Of a stretch of DNA of 11,587 nucleotides, positions 1-7,966 are shown piece by piece. The DNA lies in assembly GCA_023091735.1 (NCBI GenBank), contig JALKBU010001391.1:1-11587 (forward strand). Direction: 5' to 3'. Below the pieces are notes generated by a model, which was not told the DNA's origin, did not search any database, and saw only the letters and a list, made by a program, of their open reading frames with translations. A program made the translations under genes and the position numbers. The stretch is from Trichomonas tenax. Its lineage: Eukaryota; Parabasalia; Trichomonadida; Trichomonadidae. Within the stretch, counting starts at the first letter, position 1; each line of letters begins with the position of its first letter.

Positions 1-221
1 TTTATCGATAAGCTTTTGATGCATATCTCATAGTCTGGATTGTGCACAATATACATATTATTAGTAGAGTTTTCGGCTTGAGTCTATAAGTCATCGCTAT
101 AAAAACTTTTCTAAAGCGATTCTTTTTTTATACACTTAAAAAATACTGCCTGCAACAGGATTGATTAATATCGCAGCGATGTGCACGAATGCAATTAAGA
201 TGCTTGGTGAAGCTTTGCATT

Positions 222-324
222 TATGTGTTTATATTTCTATGTAATTTTACATTTAATTTTTTGCATCATTTGACTTTTTGTTGATTATGTTTTTGAACAA
301 AGGTCATAGAAATATAAACATATA
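222..324. repeat. Inverted repeat, 16-bp perfect arms (226-241 / 305-320)
   Basis: TGTTTATATTTCTATG at 226-241 is the exact reverse complement of 305-320. The match extends outward to 222 and 324 with one mismatch, and the arms are 63 bases apart. A transcript could form a long stem. The arms do not border an open frame or a recognised transposon, so the function is unknown. Confidence 0.7.
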
Positions 325-349
325 CATGGGCTTTTTTGTTGATTATGTT
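275..349 (+). repeat. 17-bp direct repeat flanking one arm of the inverted repeat
   Basis: TTTTTGTTGATTATGTT occurs at 275-291 and again at 333-349, 58 bases apart. One inverted-repeat arm (305-320) lies between the copies. This interlaced arrangement could come from a local duplication or a small excised element; I see no target-site duplication to prove the latter. Confidence 0.65.
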
Positions 350-1264
350 AGATCAACGAAGGCAATGAATTTTCATGCACTCCTCATTAAATTGAAAGGA
401 AATTTAATTAATGTTATGAATTCGGCAGAGTAAACCATTCGTTTATGGATGTCAACTAAAATTTGTTCTAAAATATCACATCCGAGGTATACTATTTGTT
501 TTTGTGATTATAATTAAATATGATGAGTTCGTGCACAGATAAAAATGCGAGCATATCAATTTAGCATTGCATTAACATTTATGTTATTCTAAAAAAATCG
601 TGAGATTGACTTTGTATCTTCAATCATTAGAAAGCATAATCATTTTGAAGAATTCTTGGAAATATTTCCTAGAAAATCGTTGAATATTTGTTGTGTGGAA
701 TGCTTAATGAAATTGTGAATGTTGAGCGTGATTTGGAAATTTAAATGAACGAATTCTTCGAGGCAGTGCATTTCTTATTCTAAAAAATCTTGTTAGAGAA
801 AATACAAAATATCAAATTAATTATTCGTAAGAACAACATTATAAACATTGCTGCTGTAGAGCCTGAATATATAGTATTCAAATAATTCTAATGTGAATAC
901 CTAAAGTAGATATTAAAATACAACTACATATCAGAGCAAATACATTTATTCAGACACTTAATTTACCATTCTAATCATTCACAAACCTCTCAAATGATTC
1001 ATATAATTTCAATTTTTATTGACAGAAAAAAAAATATTATAAAATATTATTCTCGAATCAATGAGTATGAATTTAAAGGCATAAAATCATATACCTTATT
1101 ACATTTTCTGAATTTCAGATACATTTGATCGTATTTTAAAAAATAAAAAGCAACTAACAAATCATTAATTCTCGATTCAATATTGTTCCACAGTTTGAAA
1201 AATAATTCTGCCAATTACTTTTTAATTCATTTTATGTAGTTTTCATATTATCTTTGTGTTTTCT

Positions 1265-1270
1265 TCATTA
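1265..1270 (+). promoter_or_regulatory. Initiator-like element TCATTA
   Basis: TCATTA fits the trichomonad initiator TCAYTW, with the A as expected start site. It lies 4 to 9 bases before the ATG at 1274, giving a very short 5' leader as is usual in these organisms. It supports 1274 as the original start of the now broken gene. Confidence 0.5.
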
Positions 1271-1273
1271 TTA

Positions 1274-2459
1274 ATGTTTATGTTAAATTCAATAAATTTC
1301 ACACTTCAGAAATTTGAAGCATTCCGAATAAATGAATACATTCAAAATTTCAGTAACCTGGTTCAACCACTATTGATAATGTTTGTTTTCACAATCATGC
1401 TATATCGATGGATTGGAGTTAGACATACAATCCTTGATTTAACAACAGAAGAATACTCCGAATAGGAAGTTTTGCAAATTGCACCTGAGTTGGATACTTA
1501 CATAATTTTTCACAATCCTCAATACTTCTTTGGGGAGAATGAAACAGAATTAAACGTTATCTACAAATCCCCTAAGTCATTCAAGCTCAAGGCGAAAACA
1601 GAAGATGTCAAAAGCTTATACCTTGATTTTGTTAAGATTTCTAAGATACAGTGCCAATCAGTTGATTTTTATTTGGGAACAAATACGGAAGGAATTTATA
1701 TAGCATCGTCTGGTTCGGGAAAAGGCACAATCCCTCTCGAGTCCCCGATAAGCGCTTGTCTTGTTTTTTTTTCTGCTCCCTCAAAGATGACATACATGAG
1801 TGATGCATTGAATATCGAAGAAAATGTAAAATTTTATAAGCATGATATGAAATATGGAATATCATCGTTCATTAATATATACGAATACAATACCTTAATT
1901 GCTCATGTTGAAATCACGAAACCAATTGAGAATGGATATATTGGGATTAAGGCGAAGGTGAAGGACGATTCATTTTTTGACTACTTCGAGTGGAAACAAG
2001 GAGCATTCTCAAGATGTTCACTTTTTAACTGACTTGAAACATCAGTGCGGCGATAATGATCAAGTAGTGAATGAATCATGGTCTGCACAGGGGAGCTGCA
2101 CTCAGTTGACTACAAAAACGAAAGAATTGCAACTAACATATTCTGCCGCATGTTTCGAAGCCCCGGAAAATTCAATTGTCGTATTCCATGTCCCGGATCA
2201 AATGGACAAATACTTTGGTAGGGTTGAAATGGGATCCGAGGTATAATTGATATTGAACAAAACTAATTCCAACAATTATGAATCTAATATCTTTGAGAAA
2301 TGTGTAATGGACATTAGTCAGAATAGCAATGTTAAAATCGATTTGGATTCATGCTATTTTACTCATGATACCGCTAATACACTTTTGCATATCAGTCAGA
2401 AATACAATGCTAATATAGATTTATGCTATTTCATACATAATACAAAGCTGGAAATTTAA
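1274..2459 (+). pseudogene. Broken membrane-anchored protein gene
   Basis: The reading frame opens at the ATG at 1274, just after an initiator. Residues about 30-48 form one membrane segment (LLIMFVFTIMLYRWIG), so it looks like a signal-anchor protein. The frame is interrupted by an in-frame TAG at 1463-1465, then runs on unchanged to a TGA at 2030-2032. Near 1990-2030 coding sense moves one frame over and continues to TAA at 2244-2246. It then stays in that frame to TAA at 2457-2459. The stretch after the TAG (1466-2032) has no in-frame ATG near its beginning, so it is not a separate gene. The final part carries beta-helix-like units that continue beyond 2459. I do not recognise the N-terminal family. 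Inference: a decayed surface protein. The least likely alternative is several short real genes. Confidence 0.6.
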
Positions 2460-2561
2460 TTTAAAATTGCCAACGGAGATGCTACTGCTTCATGCTAATA
2501 TGTGTTATATAATGAGCATTCTATTTTGTCTGTATCTAATGGTGCATCTTTAATATTCTAT
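2352..2561 (+). repeat. Degenerate 23-24-residue beta-helix-like coding repeats
   Basis: In one frame, units begin with Cys at 2352, 2424 and 2493, spaced 24 and 23 codons apart. They read CYFTHDTANTLLHIS, CYFIHNTKLEI and C-stop-YVLYNEHSILSVSNGAS. The pattern of a leading Cys, an aromatic residue, His/Asn about four residues on, then alternating hydrophobics ending in a strand such as NIDL or SNGAS resembles rungs of a right-handed parallel beta-helix. Such repeats occur in Pmp-like surface proteins of trichomonads. In-frame stops at 2457 and 2496 lie inside the repeat, so it is a relic. The family assignment is inferred from the pattern alone. Confidence 0.5.
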
Positions 2562-3195
2562 AAAGTATTTTTATGACTTTGAAGAGAAAAGCTTTAATAA
2601 CGTCAAATTTATCAACTGCTTGAGACAGTCAAATTTCTCGAAGTGACTATTTTAATACATGTGAACACAGTCCTCAAGATATCAGAGGACTAGGAAGTAA
2701 ATATCAATACGGAAGACATTAATCTTATTATTCATTAAAAATGATGATAACATCTCTATTCCCATGAATTTGTTCAACTATCCAATAAAATATTGATATG
2801 TTAATTCCTGTAGATGTAATAGCATATAATTGTTTCAAAATTTTCTCATTTTAATATGATAACTAAATTGCAATGACTTGCTCATATTGACAGTGATGAC
2901 ATCAATTTCTATTTCATATGTGATATAAAATAATATGTGTCAAGATATTAATTCAATAAATCAAATTTTCATTATTGAAAATATAAGGATTGATTGAATA
3001 TCAGAGTGATGACATAAATATCCTTTCAGTGTGTTATATAATGGAATATATGTTAGCTCATAAATTGATATATTTGAACTTTTGATTTTGAAAAATATCA
3101 ATGTTTGAGCAAAATTTCCTGATGTTTTTGATCTATATCTAAATTCAAAGCCGAAAATGCAATAAAAACAATATCAAGAAATCAAAGCTTCGGGT
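2460..3195 (+). other. Decayed tail of the beta-helix gene and protease upstream region
   Basis: No open frame survives, but traces of the same repeat appear in shifting frames. AGTGATGACATCAATTTC at 2892-2909 and AGTGATGACATAAATATC at 3005-3022 differ at two positions. A looser relative, GATGATAACATC, lies near 2743. The 13-base word GTGTTATATAATG occurs near 2502 and 3031. The translated pieces give strands such as SDDINF and NDDNISI. The last 100 bases before 3196 show nothing further and should contain the protease promoter. Confidence 0.4.
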
Positions 3196-3202
3196 GACGA
3201 TA
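3196..3202 (+). promoter_or_regulatory. Myb-element-like GACGATA before the protease gene
   Basis: GACGATA sits 9 bases before the ATG at 3212. It is the reverse complement of TATCGTC, a Myb recognition element described for Trichomonas vaginalis promoters. The gene has no TCAYTW initiator next to its ATG, so this may be its core promoter element. The same word TGACGATAA precedes the CCT-domain gene. Confidence 0.4.
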
Positions 3203-3211
3203 AAAAAATAA

Positions 3212-4510
3212 ATGTTGGCGTTCTTTCTTTCTTCATCAGAAAGCATTCCTCTTCCAAAATGGCCGAAAACGTACAAACTCGAGGGTACCTGGAGCATCCC
3301 CTACCAACAGCTCGTCGAGCCATTCACTGTCCACGTTGATAACAACAAAAAGAGATGGGCAGAAATAACATACAACGAAGTCTCACGCAATGTTTACATC
3401 GTTGGTGACAAAACATACAACTTACAGCCTAAATTCGATCATATGACTTGCATGTACAAATCCGGACCAGAGGAGGTCCTCCAGTACCTTCCTACCGACG
3501 AGGACGGTTACGAATACGTCGGCGAAGCAATTGTTCTCGGAAGAAAGTGCCACATGTGGGAGAAAAATGTAGATATGCCAGTAAAACCATGGTTCTACCG
3601 TTTCTACGCTGATTACGAGACATTGGAACCAGTCCGTCTTTGGAACCATGGATCTTCCATCCGCCACTCACATCCTGCTGATTATTACTTCGATATTTTC
3701 AACTTTGGTCCAATGATTGATGAAGCTGCTTTTGTTGTTCCTCCAAACTGCGTTGGTGGAAATTCCTCTGGACCAACACTCCGCCGCGACAAGATGAACA
3801 CAGAATACTGCCCAGTTAAGCATATCGACTTCACTGGCGACATTCCTGAGTCATTCTCATGGCGCGATGTTCCAAACGTCCTCGAAATGCCACGCGACCA
3901 GGCAAACTGCGGCTCTTGCTGGGCACAGGCAACAGCTGTTTCATTATCTGCTCAAGTCTCAATGGCATTCAACAAGACAACTAAGCTTTCCGTTCAGCAG
4001 GTCGTCGACTGCACATGGAACAACCATAACTTTGCTTGCTTCGATGGTTTCACTGATGCTGCATATTCCGAACTTATGAAGAAGGACGTTCCACTCACAC
4101 TCGACAGTGAATATCCATATATCGGTGTTGGTGGCTACTGCCCAACAGCTTATCAGTCAAAGATCGCTAAAGTTAAGGGATGCTGGCAAGTTGAGCCAAA
4201 GAACGTTGATCAGCTCAAGCGCGCTTTGTTCCTTTATGGTCCAATTGCTGTTGCAATTGCAGCTTATCCAGATTTCGCTCAGTGGCAGGGACCAGATGTT
4301 TATCCGGGCTTTGAAGCTACATTCGACAACTTAACGCATGCAGTCACACTTACAGGCTATGGCGTTAAAAATGGCGTCCCGTATTGGGAAATTCAAAATT
4401 CATGGTCTGATTTCTGGGGCGTAGATGGTTACGGCTGGATCAAGCAGGACCTTAAGTATGACATTGGCATTACATTGGATGCCTTTGTTCCTGTAGTAGA
4501 GGTAATCTAA
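3212..4510 (+). CDS. Papain-family (C1A) cysteine protease with large N-terminal domain
   Basis: This is a 432-residue clan CA cysteine peptidase. The mature papain-like domain covers about 210-428. The oxyanion Gln is Q230 and the nucleophile is C236 in QANCGSCWAQ. The catalytic His is H376 in LTHAVTLTGYG, and N396 lies in IQNSWSDFWG, so all active-site residues are present. Position 239 is Gln where papains commonly have Phe (CGSCWAF). The N-terminus has a short hydrophobic stretch (LAFFL, residues 2-6) that may be a weak signal peptide. Residues about 20-205 are not the usual short I29 propeptide; they form a Trp/Tyr-rich domain with Cys at 80, 113, 180 and 200. This two-part layout reminds me of Dictyostelium counting-factor-associated protein D, but that comparison is from memory. 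The stop reads TAAA, the parabasalid stop/poly(A) overlap. It converges with the next gene. Probably lysosomal or secreted. Confidence 0.93.
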   Translation: MLAFFLSSSESIPLPKWPKTYKLEGTWSIPYQQLVEPFTVHVDNNKKRWAEITYNEVSRNVYIVGDKTYNLQPKFDHMTCMYKSGPEEVLQYLPTDEDGYEYVGEAIVLGRKCHMWEKNVDMPVKPWFYRFYADYETLEPVRLWNHGSSIRHSHPADYYFDIFNFGPMIDEAAFVVPPNCVGGNSSGPTLRRDKMNTEYCPVKHIDFTGDIPESFSWRDVPNVLEMPRDQANCGSCWAQATAVSLSAQVSMAFNKTTKLSVQQVVDCTWNNHNFACFDGFTDAAYSELMKKDVPLTLDSEYPYIGVGGYCPTAYQSKIAKVKGCWQVEPKNVDQLKRALFLYGPIAVAIAAYPDFAQWQGPDVYPGFEATFDNLTHAVTLTGYGVKNGVPYWEIQNSWSDFWGVDGYGWIKQDLKYDIGITLDAFVPVVEVI

Positions 4511-4638
4511 ATTTTCATAAGTATTTATAAGAAATCATATTTTTAAAGCTTCAGTTATAACTTCTAGTGTATATCTGGTATGTAATTTAAACAGTCAAAA
4601 TACTTAAAAACATTCTATAAATAGATAACTTTCTCGTT

Positions 4639-5850
4639 TTATTTAGCTACAATATCATTGCAGTATAATAATTCTATAACATCTTTCAAGAATTCTTTTT
4701 CTATGTTTGCGAGGCATTTCTCTTCTGCGCTGTCATTGGATGGTGTCAACTTTGCATATTCTTCAACGGCAAGATCGAAAATTAAACTTTTCAATTTACT
4801 CCAATTTTCATCTTTCCCGACTTTTTCTCTCATGATAACTAACCAATCATGAAATTGCTCATAGCCGCCAATATTATATTTAAAGTACTTTTTGATTTGA
4901 TCTCTCAGCACAAGGTCTGCAGTTGATGCGCAAACTTTTTTTCGAATTTTGTCATTAGATTTACACAATTCCATTATAAATGAGAAAGAATAACTGTTAA
5001 AGCCATCCACGAAGAGTTCTTCATTACCCTTAAATATTTCTTGAATCTCTTGTTCTGATAAAGCGCAGAATGAATTTATAATATTAGGTAGATAATATTG
5101 AAGATTTGTATAAAACTTTGATATTATCTCCGCTAACTCTGCTATTCTAAGTACATAAGAAGTATCTATTTTATCATCTGTGATACCATAATATTCGAGA
5201 AATGGATTCTTAACATGGGTTTCTTTGAATTGTTTGAAAAATTTAATTGGAATAGCATGAATTATATTATTGTCGCTCTTTTTGATATCTTTGATAAGAT
5301 CGAGAATATCATCATGAGAAAACAGCAAAAATCTTGCTGGTATTATTTGACTTTGTTTAAAGTATTCCTTGAATGTTGAAAACAGCATTTTTGACGGATG
5401 GAAAACTTTAAAAAAATTATGAACAAATTGTTTTGGATTCTTAATGTTTGCTATATTAATTGATATGCTCGTAAATTTTTTATCTAAATCAACACTTTCA
5501 ATGTCGACCTGTAATTCTAATAATAATTGGCTAATTTGAATAATTACTTTGCTCTCGTCTGAAACTGCTGCTAAACTTTTTGAGCTCCGAATATTTTCGA
5601 AAAGATCGTTTGCTGATTGTTTTTGAATAAGAAAGGAATCAAAGCATGAATTAAGAAAACTGAGTCCGGAAAGTAAAGAAATATGAAATCCGTAATTATT
5701 TGACAGAAGATGAGCAACCCAATTTTGATTTCGGCGTCCATTGACATCTGTTATTTCGATAGCCACCGATTGTTGATTGTTCGTCATTAAAATGTCAATT
5801 TTTTGATTTTTCCAACAAGTTTTCGATCTTGTGATTTTAAAAACAGACAT
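4639..5850 (-). CDS. Conserved-looking protein of unknown function, 403 residues
   Basis: I do not recognise this family. The frame opens at an ATG (5848-5850) with an in-frame TGA about 15 bases upstream, and closes with TAAAA, matching the stop/poly(A) overlap of neighbouring genes. The protein has no signal peptide or clear membrane segment. It is rich in Lys, Ile, Phe, Ser and Asn and looks mostly alpha-helical from about residue 75 onward. Patches such as YFKQSQIIPARFLLF and AELAEIISKFYTNLQYYLPN suggest a helical solenoid or all-alpha fold. Residues 1-60 look more beta-like (IDILMTNNQQSVAIEITD). Codons are AT-rich, unlike ferredoxin, cpn10 and P2, which suggests low expression or a lineage-specific family. 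It converges with the protease, leaving a 128-base 3'-3' spacer. The long clean frame is the main evidence that it is real. Confidence 0.8.
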   Translation of the reverse strand: MSVFKITRSKTCWKNQKIDILMTNNQQSVAIEITDVNGRRNQNWVAHLLSNNYGFHISLLSGLSFLNSCFDSFLIQKQSANDLFENIRSSKSLAAVSDESKVIIQISQLLLELQVDIESVDLDKKFTSISINIANIKNPKQFVHNFFKVFHPSKMLFSTFKEYFKQSQIIPARFLLFSHDDILDLIKDIKKSDNNIIHAIPIKFFKQFKETHVKNPFLEYYGITDDKIDTSYVLRIAELAEIISKFYTNLQYYLPNIINSFCALSEQEIQEIFKGNEELFVDGFNSYSFSFIMELCKSNDKIRKKVCASTADLVLRDQIKKYFKYNIGGYEQFHDWLVIMREKVGKDENWSKLKSLIFDLAVEEYAKLTPSNDSAEEKCLANIEKEFLKDVIELLYCNDIVAK

Positions 5851-6131
5851 AGTACTGCATAGTCATTTCTATTATATTTATCTAATAAAAATCTAAATGC
5901 CAATAAATTTCATCTTAAACACGCTACATCCTTTCCACATTCTATATTCAATGAGATTAGCTGTATGTTGCCATTGTTTTCAACTCTAGTTTGGCTTGAT
6001 TGAGCAGAAATGCATGATATTAAAAAGATATTTCTTTACCATTGTTTTTCATATCCAAAAATGAGAAATTGTCCAAGCTTAGTTGAGTAAAATGGTTAAA
6101 TATAGAATATAGATAATCAAAGATATTATTT

Positions 6132-6139
6132 TAACGATA
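6132..6139 (+). promoter_or_regulatory. Myb-element-like TAACGATA
   Basis: TAACGATA matches a Myb recognition element reported in T. vaginalis gene promoters. It lies 282 bases beyond the start of the minus-strand gene and over 800 bases before ferredoxin, so its target is unclear. A chance match in AT-rich DNA is possible. Confidence 0.25.
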
Positions 6140-6309
6140 TGTATTTAAACTTAGTGGTTCTGTAAGAATATGTACGCCTGTAATATATTTGCATCAGCAA
6201 AGGATAATGAGGATTATATATATTTAAAAAATAAAATCTATTGCGATTGTTTAATATCGAAATTAATGGAATGATTAACAGTGTGTAGCATTATCGATTT
6301 GTAATAGTT

Positions 6310-6405
6310 ATGGATTTGATTTTAATGGTTTTGATTGGCATTATATCTTCGTATTCATTATTGGCTATGATTACTCACATGCCCGAATTCAATGACTATT
6401 TTTGA
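6310..6405 (+). CDS. Possible 31-residue hydrophobic microprotein
   Basis: The frame runs from an ATG at 6310 to TGA at 6403-6405. The first 21 residues are strongly hydrophobic (MDLILMVLIGIISSYSLLAM), followed by a polar tail. It could be a small membrane protein, a signal-peptide relic or chance in T-rich DNA. No TCAYTW initiator lies directly before it and its stop is TGAT rather than TAAA. Weak candidate. Confidence 0.12.
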   Translation: MDLILMVLIGIISSYSLLAMITHMPEFNDYF

Positions 6406-6416
6406 TAGCGCTCGTC

Positions 6417-6520
6417 TCGTTAACCATATGGCGATGTCTGTTCGAAGACATCACGCATCGTTTATAATGCAAAAATGACCATTTTTAGAACATTCGTTAA
6501 AGGCATCCAATGGTTAACGA
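6417..6520. repeat. Nested inverted-repeat cluster (possible structured RNA)
   Basis: The outer arms TCGTTAACCAT (6417-6427) and ATGGTTAACGA (6510-6520) are exact complements. Inside are two hairpins. GATGTCT/AGACATC (6433-6439/6446-6452) has a six-base loop GTTCGA. AAAAATG/CATTTTT (6471-6477/6480-6486) has two bases between arms. Together they could fold as a three-way junction of about 104 bases. I could not match it to tRNA, 5S, snRNA, RNase P or SRP RNA. The outer arms contain the Myb-element core (TCGTTA/TAACGA), so paired protein-binding sites are an alternative. Confidence 0.45.
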
Positions 6521-6522
6521 TA
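6515..6522 (+). promoter_or_regulatory. Myb-element-like TAACGATA
   Basis: This is a second exact TAACGATA, overlapping the right outer arm of the inverted-repeat cluster and 444 bases before the ferredoxin start. Its core is mirrored by TCGTTA in the left arm at 6417. Function is inferred from the motif only. Confidence 0.25.
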
Positions 6523-6948
6523 TTTGCCAGATCTTGCATCTTTAATCCCAATTTTTTTGTATGACCAACATAAAAAATGTGACAAAACTCTGATCTTCCT
6601 GAATATTTATAACTTCTACACATAACTTAAATAAAGTGATTATTTAAGAATTATTTAAATAAAATATTCAAAGAGATAACGCAATTATTTATAAAAATAT
6701 CAAATTTTATAGAATTTTATGTAAAATATTATTTTTGAAAAATAACGCATAGCTCAGAGACCCCTATATGAGGAGAATACAAATATCAAGTTTTTAGAAT
6801 ATTCTTTATAAATAATTTTGGTGAGTCATTCGAATAAAACCAAGACAGCGAATACAGTCGATACAGAAGTAGTACAGCTTTCTGTTTCGATAACAAAAAA
6901 AGTCACAAATCTCTTAGTAGTTGATCGTCACCTTTTATTCGAGTCACA

Positions 6949-6961
6949 TCACTTTTCATTA
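6949..6961 (+). promoter_or_regulatory. Tandem initiator-like elements before ferredoxin
   Basis: TCACTT (6949-6954) and TCATTA (6956-6961) both fit TCAYTW. They would start transcription about 15 or 8 bases before the ATG at 6966, which fits the short leaders of trichomonad mRNAs. A CCTTTT element lies about 20 bases further upstream (6931-6936) and may be a second type of start-site motif. Confidence 0.6.
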
Positions 6962-6965
6962 AGTA

Positions 6966-7295
6966 ATGCTCTCTGCTGTCTCCAACGCCCGCTTCTTCAA
7001 GCTCACACTCGTCACAAAGGCTGGGGAGAAGGTCCCAATCAACTTCGATGATGGCACAAGGCTTTTCGATGCTGTTGCTGGCACAAAGGCCGAGTCCCTT
7101 CAGGGTAAGTGCGGCGGCTCTCAGGTCTGCGGCGAGTGCCACTGCAAGATCCCACAGAACCTCTACCAGGCTCCAGATGATGATGAGAAGGAGCTCCTCG
7201 CTTCCGCTGAGGGCGTCACACCATCCTCCCGCCTTGCCTGCAACCTCACACTCACAGCTGCTTTCGATGGTGCTGAGATCCAAATGACACATTAA
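6966..7295 (+). CDS. Hydrogenosomal [2Fe-2S] ferredoxin
   Basis: The product is a 109-residue adrenodoxin-type ferredoxin. It carries electrons in the hydrogenosome, typically from pyruvate:ferredoxin oxidoreductase to hydrogenase. Residues 1-10 (MLSAVSNARF) form a short presequence with Arg two before the likely cleavage point, as in parabasalid matrix proteins. Cluster ligands are C49, C55, C58 and C92 (CX5CX2CX33C), with an extra C60. The acidic DDDEKELL stretch (71-78) is the usual partner-docking helix region, and RLAC surrounds the last ligand. Codons strongly favour C-ending forms, a sign of high expression. The stop reads TAAA. Two initiators sit directly upstream. Parabasalids have several ferredoxin paralogues and I cannot say which one this is. 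Confidence 0.95.
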   Translation: MLSAVSNARFFKLTLVTKAGEKVPINFDDGTRLFDAVAGTKAESLQGKCGGSQVCGECHCKIPQNLYQAPDDDEKELLASAEGVTPSSRLACNLTLTAAFDGAEIQMTH

Positions 7296-7939
7296 ATTTT
7301 CATGATTAGTTTTATTATATTAAAAAGAATTCATCATATAACTTTAAGTTTTGCATTACCTATCACAACAATCACGGTATTATTCGTTCCATAAGTATAT
7401 TTTAATGAAGAATATGGTGAATCTCTTAATATTGCACGCATATTCATTTGGTCAATATATGTACTGTTATGATATTTGACGATATTGATAACGATTGAAT
7501 TTTATTAAGATTCAAAAAAAATCGAAAAATATTCGTATAGTTATAGCCCAATATTTCTATGTACTTATCAGATATTGGTGAAATCACTATTTGTATGATA
7601 TATGACTTCTCAAAACAGAATATCAAACAAAATTTATATATTGAATCAACATGATGAGTTACTATTGGAACAATTATATATGGTAGTTGCATTATACACG
7701 CCACTACAGAAAAAATGTCTATAACAGATATATAAATTTTCAAGATATAATCTTAAAATGAACAACTGTCACGCAATAATTAAAGAGACAAGCTTATGGG
7801 AATTCTATACTGATAGCAATCAGATCTCGAGATAGCTTATTCGGATGAGATATGATATGAAAAAACAAAGCAATGATGCAAAAGGGTTTTACACAAGAAC
7901 CAGATAACGAAAATAAAAGAAATTCGGTAAGCAAATTTT
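7296..7939. other. AT-rich spacer without a supported gene
   Basis: I see no convincing gene. A 99-codon minus-strand frame (7444-7743) begins at TTG, is very AT-rich and matches nothing I know. A GACGATA word at 7478-7484 and a TAACGATT word at 7489-7496 lie side by side about 480 bases before the CCT-domain gene. They could be distal Myb-type sites or chance. Confidence 0.45.
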
Positions 7940-7946
7940 GACGATA
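7940..7946 (+). promoter_or_regulatory. Myb-element-like GACGATA before the CCT-domain gene
   Basis: GACGATA ends 20 bases before the ATG at 7967. The nine-base word TGACGATAA is shared with the protease upstream region, where it is also just before the ATG. No TCAYTW initiator is adjacent, so both genes may use this element instead. Confidence 0.4.
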
Positions 7947-7966
7947 ATTCTAAAAGTGACAGTCCA

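Larger units (their letters stand above)
1..1264. other. AT-rich region without a supported gene
   Basis: Every frame is closed by frequent stops and I see no protein family trace that I can defend. No tRNA or rRNA signature was found by eye. The notable content is the inverted/direct repeat structure at 222-350. There is also a 13-base word TTATTCTAAAAAA shared near 584 and 775. The right end leads into the initiator of the decayed gene at 1274. It could be old decayed coding DNA or plain intergenic DNA. Confidence 0.5.
5851..6948. other. Long divergent spacer upstream of ferredoxin
   Basis: This 1.1-kb AT-rich spacer separates the minus-strand 403-residue gene from plus-strand ferredoxin. 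No long frame is present. It holds two TAACGATA sites (6132, 6515), a nested inverted-repeat cluster (6417-6520) and a 31-codon hydrophobic frame (6310-6405), listed separately. The rest shows nothing I can name. Confidence 0.5.

Noticed and set aside
1764..1772. T9 homopolymer as a frameshift site
   Set aside because: The frame reads sensibly on both sides of the run, so no shift occurs here; the shift lies further on, near 1990-2030.
1472..2032. A separate 186-codon gene starting at 1472
   Set aside because: The start codon is TTG and the frame simply continues the upstream one past a TAG, so it is part of the broken gene.
6903..7292. 129-codon minus-strand frame opposite ferredoxin
   Set aside because: It is an antisense shadow produced by strong codon bias in ferredoxin, with no family resemblance.
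7444..7743. 99-codon hydrophobic minus-strand frame
   Set aside because: It begins with TTG, is very AT-rich, has no initiator or TAAA stop and matches nothing recognised.
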